Positions 43,148-51,548 of a DNA stretch of 51,631 nucleotides are shown piece after piece. The stretch is from NCBI RefSeq assembly GCF_002154695.1, contig NZ_MTAV01000023.1, positions 201 to 51,831 of the forward strand, read 5' to 3'. Origin of the DNA: Nostoc sp. T09. Its GTDB lineage: Bacteria; Cyanobacteriota; Cyanobacteriia; Cyanobacteriales; Nostocaceae. The notes beneath the pieces are model-generated. The model was given only the letters and a program-made list of their open reading frames with translations, was not told the origin of the DNA and made no database searches. The position numbers were made by a program, and so were the translations under genes. Every line of letters begins with the position of its first letter. Position 1 is the stretch's first letter.

Positions 43148-43744
43148 CTAATCCTGTTCGCCGAGCGTTTGGACGAACGTTTTGCCGTACGGATAGAATA
43201 GTTCTTTGCGGTCTTCTTGCCACGCCGCTTTCAGTTCAGCTGTTGTAATGTCCCAGTCCGGTCGACATTTCTTGAGAATGGCACGCAGATCCTGGCGGAG
43301 CTCTTCCAGAGTGGGCCGCCCGAAGAACCAGTAGCCCATGTAGATTTTATAAATGACCAGACCGGGCTCGAGGACGATCGTGTAGGGGATCATGGGATTG
43401 TGGAGAGGGTCCGTGTATTCGGCGATGTCGAGGTCTTTTTGGATTTTGCGTCCCGCGTCGGAGAGGAAGGGCCAGTGGGCACCGACGCCGGTGCGATATT
43501 CATTTGTCTCCGTGATATTGTCAGTGCTGATTGTGACCAGTCGGCAATAGCCGACCTCGATCTCACGATGGAGTTGAACAAGTCCTTCAGCTTGTCGGCG
43601 ATCCTTGGGGCAGTACCCTCCACGGCTGAGGACGAGAACCATTGGATGTTGTCCTTGCAGATCGGAGAGCTTCCGGCGCTTCGTGGTGTGGTCGGGCAGT
43701 TCGTAGTCGGGGAAGACAGATCCTGGAACAATGTCGGAACGCAT
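43148..43744 (-). CDS. Peroxiredoxin-like (AhpC/TSA) protein
   Basis: A 198-aa thioredoxin-fold protein. PGSVFPDYELPDHTTKRRKL at the N-terminus is the peroxiredoxin opening. The active-site region reads VLVLSRGGYCPKDRRQAEGL, with a single Cys after GGY. The common P-x-x-x-T-x-x-C of peroxiredoxins is not kept, but RGGYCPKDRR matches a group of redoxin-domain proteins. PFLSDAGRKIQKDLDIAEYT is the second family block. A resolving Cys may be that in KKCRPDWD near residue 155. The C-terminal 50 residues add a helix (ELKAAWQEDRKELFYPYGK). It is translationally linked to the RidA remnant. Confidence 0.8.
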   Translation of the reverse strand: MRSDIVPGSVFPDYELPDHTTKRRKLSDLQGQHPMVLVLSRGGYCPKDRRQAEGLVQLHREIEVGYCRLVTISTDNITETNEYRTGVGAHWPFLSDAGRKIQKDLDIAEYTDPLHNPMIPYTIVLEPGLVIYKIYMGYWFFGRPTLEELRQDLRAILKKCRPDWDITTAELKAAWQEDRKELFYPYGKTFVQTLGEQD

Positions 43745-43803
43745 TGGAAAACTCCTTTCTTGTTGAAATTGACAACCTCAGCATGAGGAACCGACAAAGC
43801 CCC

Positions 43804-44742
43804 TCAAGCCGTGGCTTCACTGGGCGTGAATTCAGCAGCGTGCAATTTCACGAAGTCGTACATGCTCGTCGGCGTCTTGCCGATGAGCTTGAACAAGTCA
43901 TCCGTCATGCGGTCATACCGCCCCTGCGCGTGAAGTTCGGCCATCACCGCGAGGTGGTTCACGAGGTGCGTTGGCAGCCCAAACTCACGAAGACTATCAG
44001 TCCACCCGGAGAGCGGCACGTTACGATAGCGGATCGTTCGGCCGAGTGCTTCGGAAAAGACGCGCGCGTAGTGGTCCAGGTCGGCTGACTCAAATCCGGT
44101 CAGATTGTAAACATGACCAATGTGCGAGGCAGGATCGTCGAGGATCGCAGAAACGGCGCGCGCCACATCAACAGCCGAGATCGGCGAAGTCTTGCTGTTA
44201 CCCAACGGCAGCGCCAGTTCGTCGCTATCCCGGACACCAGCAGCGGCGAGACGCAGGAAGAAGCTCTCGAGGAAGACCGTCGGTCGCACTGTGACGACCG
44301 GCAGCCCCGACCACGCCAATGCCTGTTCCGCAAGCCAGTGCAGCTTGTGCTGCGGGCTCGGGGTGGTCTCGGTGATGCTCATCTGCGTCACAGTCATCTG
44401 CGACATGTTCACAAAGGCTTCGACACCGTAGTGGCGCGCTACCGCGGCAACGTTAACCGTGGCTTCGAGATAAGCCGCCGAGACCGACATTCCGAAATAG
44501 ATGCGCGCGCAACCTTCGATCGCGCGGTGCATCGAGGCAAGATCGGTCAGGTCGCCCTCCACGACCTCGGCACCGAGCTGGCGCAGACCTTCAGCGCGTT
44601 CATCCTCTCGTCGGACCAAGGCGCGCACCTTATGCCCTTTGGCAAGCAACATTGCGGTCAGGTGGTGGCCGATATCGCCGGCTGCTCCGGCCACGAGAAT
44701 TGGGCTGTCATGTGTGGATTTCATCGTCATATCATTTCGCAT
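43804..44742 (-). CDS. NmrA-type NAD(P)-binding protein
   Basis: A 312-aa NmrA/atypical SDR protein. PILVAGAAGDIGHHLTAMLL carries the dinucleotide-binding GxxGxxG at residues 15-30; DLTDLASMHRAIEGC and AFVNMSQMTVTQMSITET follow. WSGLPVVTVRPTVFLESFFL is the substrate-side block. No YxxxK catalytic pair is obvious, which is common in NmrA-type redox sensors and in quinone or azo-dye reductase-like relatives. An in-frame ATG four codons later (MKSTHD) is an alternative start. An inverted repeat GTAACG-N7-CGTTAC at 44760-44778 lies just upstream. The gene is among the most GC-rich in the window. Confidence 0.85.
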   Translation of the reverse strand: MRNDMTMKSTHDSPILVAGAAGDIGHHLTAMLLAKGHKVRALVRREDERAEGLRQLGAEVVEGDLTDLASMHRAIEGCARIYFGMSVSAAYLEATVNVAAVARHYGVEAFVNMSQMTVTQMSITETTPSPQHKLHWLAEQALAWSGLPVVTVRPTVFLESFFLRLAAAGVRDSDELALPLGNSKTSPISAVDVARAVSAILDDPASHIGHVYNLTGFESADLDHYARVFSEALGRTIRYRNVPLSGWTDSLREFGLPTHLVNHLAVMAELHAQGRYDRMTDDLFKLIGKTPTSMYDFVKLHAAEFTPSEATA

Positions 44743-44759
44743 AGGTATCGATGGGATGA

Positions 44760-44778
44760 GTAACGTATTTTCCGTTAC
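44760..44778. promoter_or_regulatory. Inverted repeat upstream of the NmrA-type gene
   Basis: GTAACG (44760-44765) mirrors CGTTAC (44773-44778) with a 7-nt spacer, 17 bp before the start of the NmrA-type gene. It may be an operator. A single GTTACGTA half-site recurs in the upstream region of the hydrolase gene at 48788 (about 48819-48826). Confidence 0.4.
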
Positions 44779-44846
44779 TTACGTTGTCTGCTGCGTCAAG
44801 CTCCTCTCTCTCGCTCTTCTTGACGACTGAACCGCAATCGCCAAAA

Positions 44847-46280
44847 CTAGCTAGCCAAAGCAGCCACCCGTTGGAGCGCCTCAACTTGAGTTGGGTAACA
44901 ATGAATCACTGCGGCTAGATCGGCTGGTGCCATTTTCTGCATCACTGCCAGAGTGAGTATGGGAAGAGACTCACCCGCATGGGCAGCAACGAACGTCGCC
45001 CCGACGATCGCTCCCTGATGAGTATACAGAGCGACGAATCCATCTGCCTCCCCGTCGATCATTGCTCGCTCGACCTGCGCTAACTCTAAGCGGTGGATGT
45101 CAATATCGATCCCGCGTTCTGCTGCTTCCTGGGGAGTGATCCCAACCTGAGCAACTTCTGGGTCAGTGTAGGTGCAGTGGGGGATGACTAGCTCTGATAG
45201 TCGTTTCCCATTGCTGTTGAGCGCGTTGGCGAGCGCCAATTTAGCCGTTGCGATCGCTGCATGAGTGTATTTCTCCGACAGAGCTACATCCCCAGCCGCA
45301 TAGATGGCAGGGTTTGTTGTCCGCAGATAATCATCGGTTTCAACCCCAGCGGCACTAAACTTTACCCCAGCCACCTCTAAACCCATTCCATCGACGTTAA
45401 CCTTTCTACCAGCGGCAATAAGAAGTGCGTCGTAGCTCAACTCCGATCCGTCACTCAGAGTCAGCCGCTTTTGCCCACCATCTACGTTCGTCGGCTTCAC
45501 TCCCAAGTGTAACCGCACCCCTTCCGCTGCCAGTCGCTTGGTTACCACCTCAGATGCCTCAGAAGCATCGGCTGCTAGTAGATGTTCCCTACTACCAATC
45601 AAATTAACCTCGCTGCCCAGCCGACGAAACGCTTGAGCTAGTTCGCAGCTGACGGTGCCACCACCGATGCAAATTAACCGGCGGGGAAGTTCGGTTAACT
45701 CAAACACCGTTTCATTGGTCAGATAATGTGCGTTGCTCAGTCCTGGCATGTTCGGAACTACTGGTCCACTACCTGAAGCGATCAAAGCCTTCTGAAATCG
45801 CAGCTGCTGACCCTCAATCTCAATTGTGTCAGAACTTACGAAGCAGGCATCACCGAGAAATACATCAATCCCGGCTCCGGCTGCGACCGACACCGCATCA
45901 AAGCTGCCGCTAAAGGCTCGCATTTCCCGAACTCGCGTCATGACCGCAGCAAAATTGACTTGAGGTGCAGCAGGGAGAGTGTAGCCAAATTTCTCTCCAT
46001 CCCTTGCCTGATATACGGCCCGGGCAGCCCGGAGGAGGGATTTACTCGGAGTACAGCCAAAATTGACACAGGTGCCACCCGTCAGATTCCGCTCGACCAT
46101 CGCAACCGTGTGTCCTGCTTTAGCCGCCGTTACCGCTGCCGTCAAACCACACGGACCACCCCCAATCACTACCAAATCATACACATCCTTCGGTTGGGGA
46201 GGTTGCCAATCGGTCGGGTGACCCTGGGCGATCGTTTGACGATTGGGCACATCGAAGGGAGTGATAGTTACAGCAGACAT
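44847..46280 (-). CDS. Second MerA-like flavoprotein disulfide reductase
   Basis: A 477-aa relative of mercuric reductase. After an N-terminal extension of about 33 residues the FAD motif is LVVIGGGPCGLTAAVTAAKA. Redox cysteines are Cys71 and Cys76 (GGTCVNFGCTPSKSL). The NAD(P)H motif is LICIGGGTVSCELAQAFRRL; AIYAAGDVALSEKYTHAAIA binds FAD, and IHCYPTQVEALQRVAAL is the interface His region, in which Tyr-Pro-Thr follows Cys. The terminal vicinal Cys pair and HMA domain of MerA are missing. The N-terminal extension lacks a signal. The gene shares domain order, but not close sequence, with the one at 38432, so they are old paralogues. GAGGTAAC serves as ribosome site. Confidence 0.88.
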   Translation of the reverse strand: MSAVTITPFDVPNRQTIAQGHPTDWQPPQPKDVYDLVVIGGGPCGLTAAVTAAKAGHTVAMVERNLTGGTCVNFGCTPSKSLLRAARAVYQARDGEKFGYTLPAAPQVNFAAVMTRVREMRAFSGSFDAVSVAAGAGIDVFLGDACFVSSDTIEIEGQQLRFQKALIASGSGPVVPNMPGLSNAHYLTNETVFELTELPRRLICIGGGTVSCELAQAFRRLGSEVNLIGSREHLLAADASEASEVVTKRLAAEGVRLHLGVKPTNVDGGQKRLTLSDGSELSYDALLIAAGRKVNVDGMGLEVAGVKFSAAGVETDDYLRTTNPAIYAAGDVALSEKYTHAAIATAKLALANALNSNGKRLSELVIPHCTYTDPEVAQVGITPQEAAERGIDIDIHRLELAQVERAMIDGEADGFVALYTHQGAIVGATFVAAHAGESLPILTLAVMQKMAPADLAAVIHCYPTQVEALQRVAALAS

Positions 46281-46335
46281 AAGTTACCTCATTCAGATTG
46301 GTAGAGGACAAAACGTTGAAAAGCAGAATTTGGAA

Positions 46336-47352
46336 TTAAAGAACTTCGACGGTCCTCTCCTCGACGACCGCGCGCGAGCCATTAGCATTAGGGTATGCAG
46401 TGCGCTCATGGACGTTTGATGTGGGCGTCCGATCGATCAGCAAGCTGAGCAGTTCGGGGCGGCTGTAGTGACCACGCGCATCCATGAGCCGCTTGCGGGC
46501 ATCGATCTGTGCAAAGTCGAGATCAGCGATTACTTCGCCTTCACCAGCCTGGAGCGGCCCGTCAATGATCCTTCCGTCCGGACTCACGATGGCAGTGAAG
46601 CAGCCACCCGAAATCGGTTCGATCGCACAACCCGTGTCCTTCATGATCTGGGCCTGCTGATCGGCATCCAGCCACGCGGTCGCACAGACGACAAAGCAGG
46701 CAGATTCAAGGGCGTGCTGGCGGACGTTAATTTCCGCCTGCTCCGCGAACAGCGGGCCGGCGAACGATCCGGGATACATCGCCGAATGGATTTGCTCACC
46801 ATCGGCGATCATCGCGTACCGTGCCAAAGGATTGTTATGCTCAAAGCAGGCAAGTTGTCCGATGCGCCCAACGGCACTATCGATGGCACGTAGCCCCGAG
46901 CCGTCACCCTGGCCCCAGAGTATCCGCTCGTTATAAGTCGGCGTAAGCTTGCGGCGGCGCTGAATCAGCGTACCGTCTGCGTCGAAGAGAAGCTGTGTAT
47001 TGTAGATCGAGCCGCCGTCGCGCTCATTGACGCCGATCGAAACGACCATGTTTGCTTCCTTCGCGGCTTCGGCGATCGCCCGGGTTTCCGCAGACGGTAC
47101 CGTGACCGACTCTTCAAGCAATCGCAGCTGTTCCTTTGCCAACGCAAACGGGGCTAGCACATAGGAGAAATAGGGGTAATAGGGAATGATGGTCTCGGGA
47201 AAAGTGGCGAACTGGACGCCTTGTTTGCCCAGATCACGAATCTTCTTCACGACCTTCTCGACGGTACCCTGCCGACTGTACAGCACGGGGCTGATCTGCA
47301 CGGCGGCGGCCTTAACGCTCGTGCCGGCAAGGTTGGTTTTAGTCTCTTTCAT
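46336..47352 (-). CDS. Nitrilase, Nit6803-like
   Basis: A 338-aa carbon-nitrogen hydrolase of the true nitrilase branch. The catalytic triad is Glu53 (FATFPET), Lys135 (RRRKLTPTYNER) and Cys169 (QLACFEHNNPLARY), the same positions as in the Synechocystis nitrilase Nit6803. Blocks such as YPYFSYVLAPFALAKEQLRL and AMYPGSFAGPLFAEQAEINV agree. It would convert nitriles to acids and ammonia in the cytoplasm as a helical oligomer. The usual partners of the Nit1C cluster (radical SAM, GNAT, AIR-synthase-like, flavoprotein) are not here. It is GC-rich, but GCGATCGC occurs at about 47083. Confidence 0.92.
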   Translation of the reverse strand: MKETKTNLAGTSVKAAAVQISPVLYSRQGTVEKVVKKIRDLGKQGVQFATFPETIIPYYPYFSYVLAPFALAKEQLRLLEESVTVPSAETRAIAEAAKEANMVVSIGVNERDGGSIYNTQLLFDADGTLIQRRRKLTPTYNERILWGQGDGSGLRAIDSAVGRIGQLACFEHNNPLARYAMIADGEQIHSAMYPGSFAGPLFAEQAEINVRQHALESACFVVCATAWLDADQQAQIMKDTGCAIEPISGGCFTAIVSPDGRIIDGPLQAGEGEVIADLDFAQIDARKRLMDARGHYSRPELLSLLIDRTPTSNVHERTAYPNANGSRAVVEERTVEVL

Positions 47353-47429
47353 TGCTTTATAACTTACTGTTCATGTCAGGTGATAAAATGAGCTCCGGTA
47401 AGAGCTGGTTTCCAAAGACGCAACAGGGT

Positions 47430-48788
47430 TCAGCGCAGCGACCTGAATCCCGCCCTGAGTTCCTGAGCAAAAATCCTTGGTTGCTCCCACGCCGCGAAGT
47501 GACCGCCTTTGTCGAGCTGGTTGTAATAAAGGAGATTGGGATACGCCCGCTCGGTCCAGCTTCGCGGGGCCTGATATGCCTCGCCGGGAAAGACGCTTAC
47601 CGCCACCGGAATGGAGACGCCCTTGGCGTTCCAAAAGCCACCCTTATATTCCCAGTAGAGACGAGACGCGGAGACTCCCGTGTTCGTCAGCCAATAGAGC
47701 GTGATGTTATCGAGGATCTCGTCCCGCGTCAGTTCGCCGGTGGTGCTCGTGGTCCGGTTCAGAGCCGCGACGACCGCCGCCGCTGGCTGACCGCCATCAT
47801 CATCGTGGTCAAGCAGCCAGGCGGCCAGTCCGACGGGTGAATCCGCAATGCCGTACAACGTTTGCGGGCGCGACGCCATGTACTTGGCGTAGGCAACTTT
47901 TTGCTTCAACGTTTTGTCCAGCTGCTCATAGGCGCGTCGTTCCTCAGCTGAGAGACCGGATGGCACCGGGTCGCCAGCCAGGAGCGCCTCATAGACGTCG
48001 GCTGGAACAGCGCCAGGATAGTTGGTGTGAATGGCGAGCAATCCCGCAGGTGCCTGCACACCCATCAGGTCAACAACAAACGCACCCCAGTCACCACCCT
48101 GGGCGACGTAGCGGGTGTAGCCGAGACGTTTCATCAACACGTCCCAGGCACGTGCCATGCGCTCCACGCCCCAGCCCGTAGTAGTCGGCTTGTCGGAGAA
48201 GCCGTAGCCCGGCATTGACGGAATCACCACATGGAAAGCGTCTGATGCGCTCGCGCCATATGCCGTGGGATTGATCAGTGGATCGATAATCTTTAGCTGC
48301 TCGATGATTGAGCCGGGCCATCCGTGGTTGACAATGAGCGGCAATGCGTTTTCGTGCTGCGATCGAACGTGAATGAAATGAATGTCCAGCCCATCGATCT
48401 GGGTGATGAAGTGCGGTAGGGCTTTCAGTTTCGCCTCGACCTTACGCCAATCGTAATCTGTCGCCCAGTAGCGCGCGAGTTCCTGCATCGTCGCGAGCTG
48501 CACGCCCTGCGACTGGTCAGCGACAGTCTCCTTGTCAGGCCATTGGGTCGCCGCAATGCGTCGGCGGAGATCGACGAGTGCCGCTTGCGGGATGTTGATG
48601 CGGAAGGGGCGGATTGCGGTTGTATCGGTGGATTGCAAGGTTCCGGGTTGAGTGGTGGTGGTCTGTTTTGGCTTTGTTTGGCTCGATTGTGCGATCGCAG
48701 AACCGAATCGACCTAGCTGTGTAGCAGCAATCGTCATGGTCGCAATGCCCAAAAAACGGCGGCGTTGATGGTTGATTTTGTTGGACAT
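47430..48788 (-). CDS. Epoxide hydrolase (EHN type) with Tat leader
   Basis: A 452-aa epoxide hydrolase. A twin-arginine leader (HQRRRFLGIATMTIAATQLG, cleavage after SAIA) is followed by a Thr/Gln-rich linker (PKQTTTTQPGTLQST). The EHN domain starts IRPFRINIPQAALVDLRRRI. The oxyanion is HGWPG, the nucleophile Asp is in VAQGGDWGAF, and the His in DKGGHFAAWEQP. It is paralogous over the whole mature part to the protein at 40421, while its leader matches the one at 41854. The shared upstream element lies at about 48799-48822, with GGAGA near the ATG. Extracytoplasmic epoxide hydrolysis is the likely job. Confidence 0.92.
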   Translation of the reverse strand: MSNKINHQRRRFLGIATMTIAATQLGRFGSAIAQSSQTKPKQTTTTQPGTLQSTDTTAIRPFRINIPQAALVDLRRRIAATQWPDKETVADQSQGVQLATMQELARYWATDYDWRKVEAKLKALPHFITQIDGLDIHFIHVRSQHENALPLIVNHGWPGSIIEQLKIIDPLINPTAYGASASDAFHVVIPSMPGYGFSDKPTTTGWGVERMARAWDVLMKRLGYTRYVAQGGDWGAFVVDLMGVQAPAGLLAIHTNYPGAVPADVYEALLAGDPVPSGLSAEERRAYEQLDKTLKQKVAYAKYMASRPQTLYGIADSPVGLAAWLLDHDDDGGQPAAAVVAALNRTTSTTGELTRDEILDNITLYWLTNTGVSASRLYWEYKGGFWNAKGVSIPVAVSVFPGEAYQAPRSWTERAYPNLLYYNQLDKGGHFAAWEQPRIFAQELRAGFRSLR

Positions 48789-48798
48789 TGAGCTTTCT

Positions 48799-48823
48799 CC
48801 AATTGGATTTAACTGAGGTTACG
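48799..48823 (-). promoter_or_regulatory. Shared upstream element (copy B)
   Basis: The element AATTGGATTTAACTGAGGTT (48801-48820) lies 10 bp before the start codon of the Tat-exported epoxide hydrolase gene, next to its ribosome site GGAGA. It is the best-conserved copy of the three. Confidence 0.5.
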
Positions 48824-48898
48824 TATTGTCTATCCACATGACTCAGCTGTGATAGTGGGGCGAGTTGTGGGTTTGAGTTCCGTCGCTCGCCCCATCGC

Positions 48899-49003
48899 TC
48901 ACTTCAGCGAGGAAAAGGCGAGCAGTGCCAGCAACGTGTTAGTGATGTTCTGCGCGAGTAAACCGTCCTTCTCAGTCTTGGTGTAGATTGCAATCCGTAT
49001 CAT
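48899..49003 (-). CDS. Possible 34-aa ORF overlapping the VOC gene
   Basis: A 34-codon frame starts at ATG 49003 and overlaps the VOC stop codon as ATGA, ending at TGA 48899. The peptide begins MIRIAIYTKTEKDGLLAQNI and has a hydrophobic end (TLLALLAFSSLK). The overlap is typical of translational coupling, but the frame is short and unknown. It may be the remnant of a gene removed by deletion. The DNA between it and the epoxide hydrolase gene (48789-48898) has no gene. Confidence 0.22.
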   Translation of the reverse strand: MIRIAIYTKTEKDGLLAQNITNTLLALLAFSSLK

Positions 49004-49689
49004 TTGGAAAGAACCGACAAAATCTTCTCCATGTAACGATCAGCTGCGGCGGCGGCCTCTTCGGGACTGCTGCCATTCTGACGCGCACTTAGGTAGGGCG
49101 CGTACCAGTCCCACCAGTCATGCTTGGCGTGAGTCTTCTCGTAGGAGTCGTGGTGCTCTGCCGTCTCCCGGAGGAGGTTTGCCACGGTTGCAATGTCCAG
49201 GTCTCCTGCTTGCGTGGAGTTCCACTCACGACCGGGGAGCCGCGTTGTGATTTCCTGGAGCAGCCAAACGTTTCCGTCCGGGTCCTCAAACGAGGCAAAA
49301 GAGAAGTAGGAACGACCTTCCGGGTCACGCCCGCTGACGTGCGAGTTCTCCACGGTGTTGTTGAAGGGGCCGCCAGCGTAGTGGAAGATCTCGCTGACGT
49401 TGACACCGCGATCGCTCAAGTCTTTGCGGGCGGCATCGAGGTCGTCTACGGCAAGGACCAGGTTTTGCATCGAGTCAGAATTAGCTGGAGTCACTCCCTT
49501 ACCAATGATGATCGAGGCTTGCGAGTTGGGCGGTGTCATCTGGATGCCACGAAAGTCGCCATTCACCACATCAATGTCGAACCGCCAACCCAGATTCTCG
49601 TAGAATGCTTTAGCGCGATCGACGTCGGAAACGTTGAATAACACGACTTCGAGCTTCATGTTTGGACTGTTTACGCGATCGCTGCTCAT
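49000..49689 (-). CDS. VOC/glyoxalase-family protein with C-terminal helical extension
   Basis: A 229-aa protein. The VOC domain, about residues 10-140, starts KLEVVLFNVSDVDRAKAFYE and ends FEDPDGNVWLLQEIT, with the Glu typical of the metal site. The C-terminal 80 residues are different: IATVANLLRETAEHHDSYEK, then HAKHDWWDWYAPYLSARQNG and an alanine-rich helix. Similar C-terminal parts occur in VOC proteins next to SDR or monooxygenase genes. I prefer ATG 49689 (MSSDRV), since AGGAG is placed 7 nt upstream; the frame also opens at 49725. Substrate unknown; a lyase or dioxygenase for small carbonyl or phenolic compounds is possible. Confidence 0.85.
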   Translation of the reverse strand: MSSDRVNSPNMKLEVVLFNVSDVDRAKAFYENLGWRFDIDVVNGDFRGIQMTPPNSQASIIIGKGVTPANSDSMQNLVLAVDDLDAARKDLSDRGVNVSEIFHYAGGPFNNTVENSHVSGRDPEGRSYFSFASFEDPDGNVWLLQEITTRLPGREWNSTQAGDLDIATVANLLRETAEHHDSYEKTHAKHDWWDWYAPYLSARQNGSSPEEAAAAADRYMEKILSVLSK

Positions 49690-49832
49690 CTTGTTCTCCT
49701 TGAGGTTGGTAAGTTTGATGTTCAAATTGGTTACTTTTCATTCTGAGAGCGATCGCCCCATCAACACCACTCAAATTCTTTGAGTTAACACGCGACTTAG
49801 ATGTGCGTCCGCCAATGAAAAGTGCGGCGGTT

Positions 49833-51530
49833 TTATTGCGCGCCTGAGTCTGTTTTTACAATGGTTTGCAGCTGATGTTCGAGATGTAGAATTTCCGCTG
49901 CCCGCTCCCCGATGATCACGCAGGGAGCCATCGTGTTACCGGTCGTTACTCGCGGTAGAATCGATCCATCAGCGATCCGGAGATTGTCGATTCCATACAC
50001 TCTCAGGTTGCTATCGACCACCGACAGGTCATCCCGACCCATCTTCGCGGTACAGGTTTCGTGCCAGAAGCTCGTCGCAGCATCCCGAATAAAGCGTTCG
50101 AGTTCGGCCCCTTTCAAATTACCTGGCATCACTTCACGCTTGACAAACGGACGAAGCGGAGCGGAGTTACCGACTTCACGGCAGAGTTCTACGCAGGCGA
50201 TCGCGGTTTTGAGATCGTCCGCGTCAGACAGCGTGTTTGCATCAATCAGAATCGGATCGGATGGTGAGGCTCCTGTCAAGCGCAGACGGCCTCGGCTTTT
50301 GGGGTGCGCGATCGCCCCAAATAACGTCCACCCTGCATCAGGTAGCCCAAACCGGATGGCATTCTCAGCAGTAGATTTTGGCACCTCGGCCTGACAGACA
50401 AATAAATCTGGACTGTCAAGCCCGGACTGGCTGGTTGAGAAAAAGATTGCCTCGGACAAGTTGTTTCTCGGTTCGAGAGCGGTTTCATATTCCCAGACAC
50501 AATCAAATGCAACGTGGTCTTGAAAATTTTGCCCCACACCGGGAAGGTGCTGCACGACAGGAATGCCAAATCGTCGCAACTCAGCCTCATCGCCGATACC
50601 GGATTGCATCAGCACTTTCGGCGTATGAATTGCACCGAGCGACAGCACGACTTCGACTGCCGCACCAATGCGATAGATCGCGTCACGATAAGAAATCTCC
50701 ACGCCAGTCACCCGCTTGCCCTGGAACGTCAGCCGTGTGACCAGTGCATGACTGAGAACCGTCAGGTTTGGCCGATCCATATATGGGAAGACGTAGGAGC
50801 GGAATATCGATTCGCGTTTGCCATTGCGGACTCGCACATCGCTGATAGAAGCACCCTTCGCCGCTTCCATCATGCGTCCGTTCGGATTTTCAAAAGTAGG
50901 AATACCCACCACCCGCGCTGCTTCGACCGTTGCGGGTGCAAGCGGGTTTGGATCTGGCGCAGGCTGGACAAATATTGGTCCTCCCGTACCGCGATACATC
51001 GGGTCTGGTACGCCATGCCAATCTTCCAGGCGGCGATAAATCTTCAAGACGGATTCATAACTCCATGCCGGATCGTTGGCAACGGATGCGAAGAAATCCC
51101 AGTCATGCTGGTGTCCGCGTGCCCAAACCATAACGTTGATGCTCGATCCACCGCCGAGTACCTTGCCCATCGAGAATGGAATCGAACGACCGTTCAGATG
51201 ACGATTCGGCTGTCCCTGGAAGCTCCAGTCGCGATCGCTTCCCAGGTTCATCGGCCATTGATTTGCTTCCATGACATTTGGCACATCATCGCTGCCTCCA
51301 GCTTCCAGCAACAGAACGCTGACATCCGGATTCTCGGCAAGTCTGCGGGCAACCACCGAGCCAGAAGATCCCGATCCGCAAACAATAAAATCGTACTGGT
51401 GCCTTAACTGGGAGGTGAGCTGGCGCTGGTTGCTGCGGACACGTTCGGCGAAAATATCGCGGCTATCAGTGCTACGTTGATAGTTCTCACGTTCATCCTC
51501 AAAGGACTTGTTCTCAAAATTCGTCTTCAT
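49833..51530 (-). CDS. GMC oxidoreductase (choline/alcohol dehydrogenase-like)
   Basis: A 565-aa FAD-linked GMC oxidoreductase. The FAD motif FIVCGSGSSGSVVARRLAEN lies at residues 48-67, PROSITE-like block 1 is GKVLGGGSSINVMVWARGHQ, and block 2 is GAIHTPKVLMQSGIGDEAEL. The catalytic His is in SFWHETCTAKMGRDDLSVVD; the second (His/Asn) is in PRVTTGNTMAPCVIIGERAA. A long N-terminus of 45 residues precedes the FAD motif and shows no signal. Members oxidise alcohols such as choline or polyethylene glycol. It is the first gene seen of the GC-rich minus-strand run and carries HIP1 octamers. The upstream element recurs at about 51549-51571. Confidence 0.92.
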   Translation of the reverse strand: MKTNFENKSFEDERENYQRSTDSRDIFAERVRSNQRQLTSQLRHQYDFIVCGSGSSGSVVARRLAENPDVSVLLLEAGGSDDVPNVMEANQWPMNLGSDRDWSFQGQPNRHLNGRSIPFSMGKVLGGGSSINVMVWARGHQHDWDFFASVANDPAWSYESVLKIYRRLEDWHGVPDPMYRGTGGPIFVQPAPDPNPLAPATVEAARVVGIPTFENPNGRMMEAAKGASISDVRVRNGKRESIFRSYVFPYMDRPNLTVLSHALVTRLTFQGKRVTGVEISYRDAIYRIGAAVEVVLSLGAIHTPKVLMQSGIGDEAELRRFGIPVVQHLPGVGQNFQDHVAFDCVWEYETALEPRNNLSEAIFFSTSQSGLDSPDLFVCQAEVPKSTAENAIRFGLPDAGWTLFGAIAHPKSRGRLRLTGASPSDPILIDANTLSDADDLKTAIACVELCREVGNSAPLRPFVKREVMPGNLKGAELERFIRDAATSFWHETCTAKMGRDDLSVVDSNLRVYGIDNLRIADGSILPRVTTGNTMAPCVIIGERAAEILHLEHQLQTIVKTDSGAQ

Positions 51531-51548
51531 CGCGCCTACCTCGCTTTC

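Noticed and set aside
41992-44763. Long plus-strand frames in the GC-rich region (e.g. 41992-42603, 44113-44763)
   Set aside because: High GC removes stop codons; these frames are antisense to well-supported hydrolase and NmrA genes and show no domain motifs.
38432-46280. Mercury resistance operon
   Set aside because: No merR, merT or merP and neither flavoprotein has an HMA domain or terminal Cys pair.
46336-47352. Nit1C nitrilase cluster
   Set aside because: Only the nitrilase is here; the expected radical SAM, acetyltransferase and other partner genes are missing. The radical SAM gene at 990 is of another family and 45 kb away.
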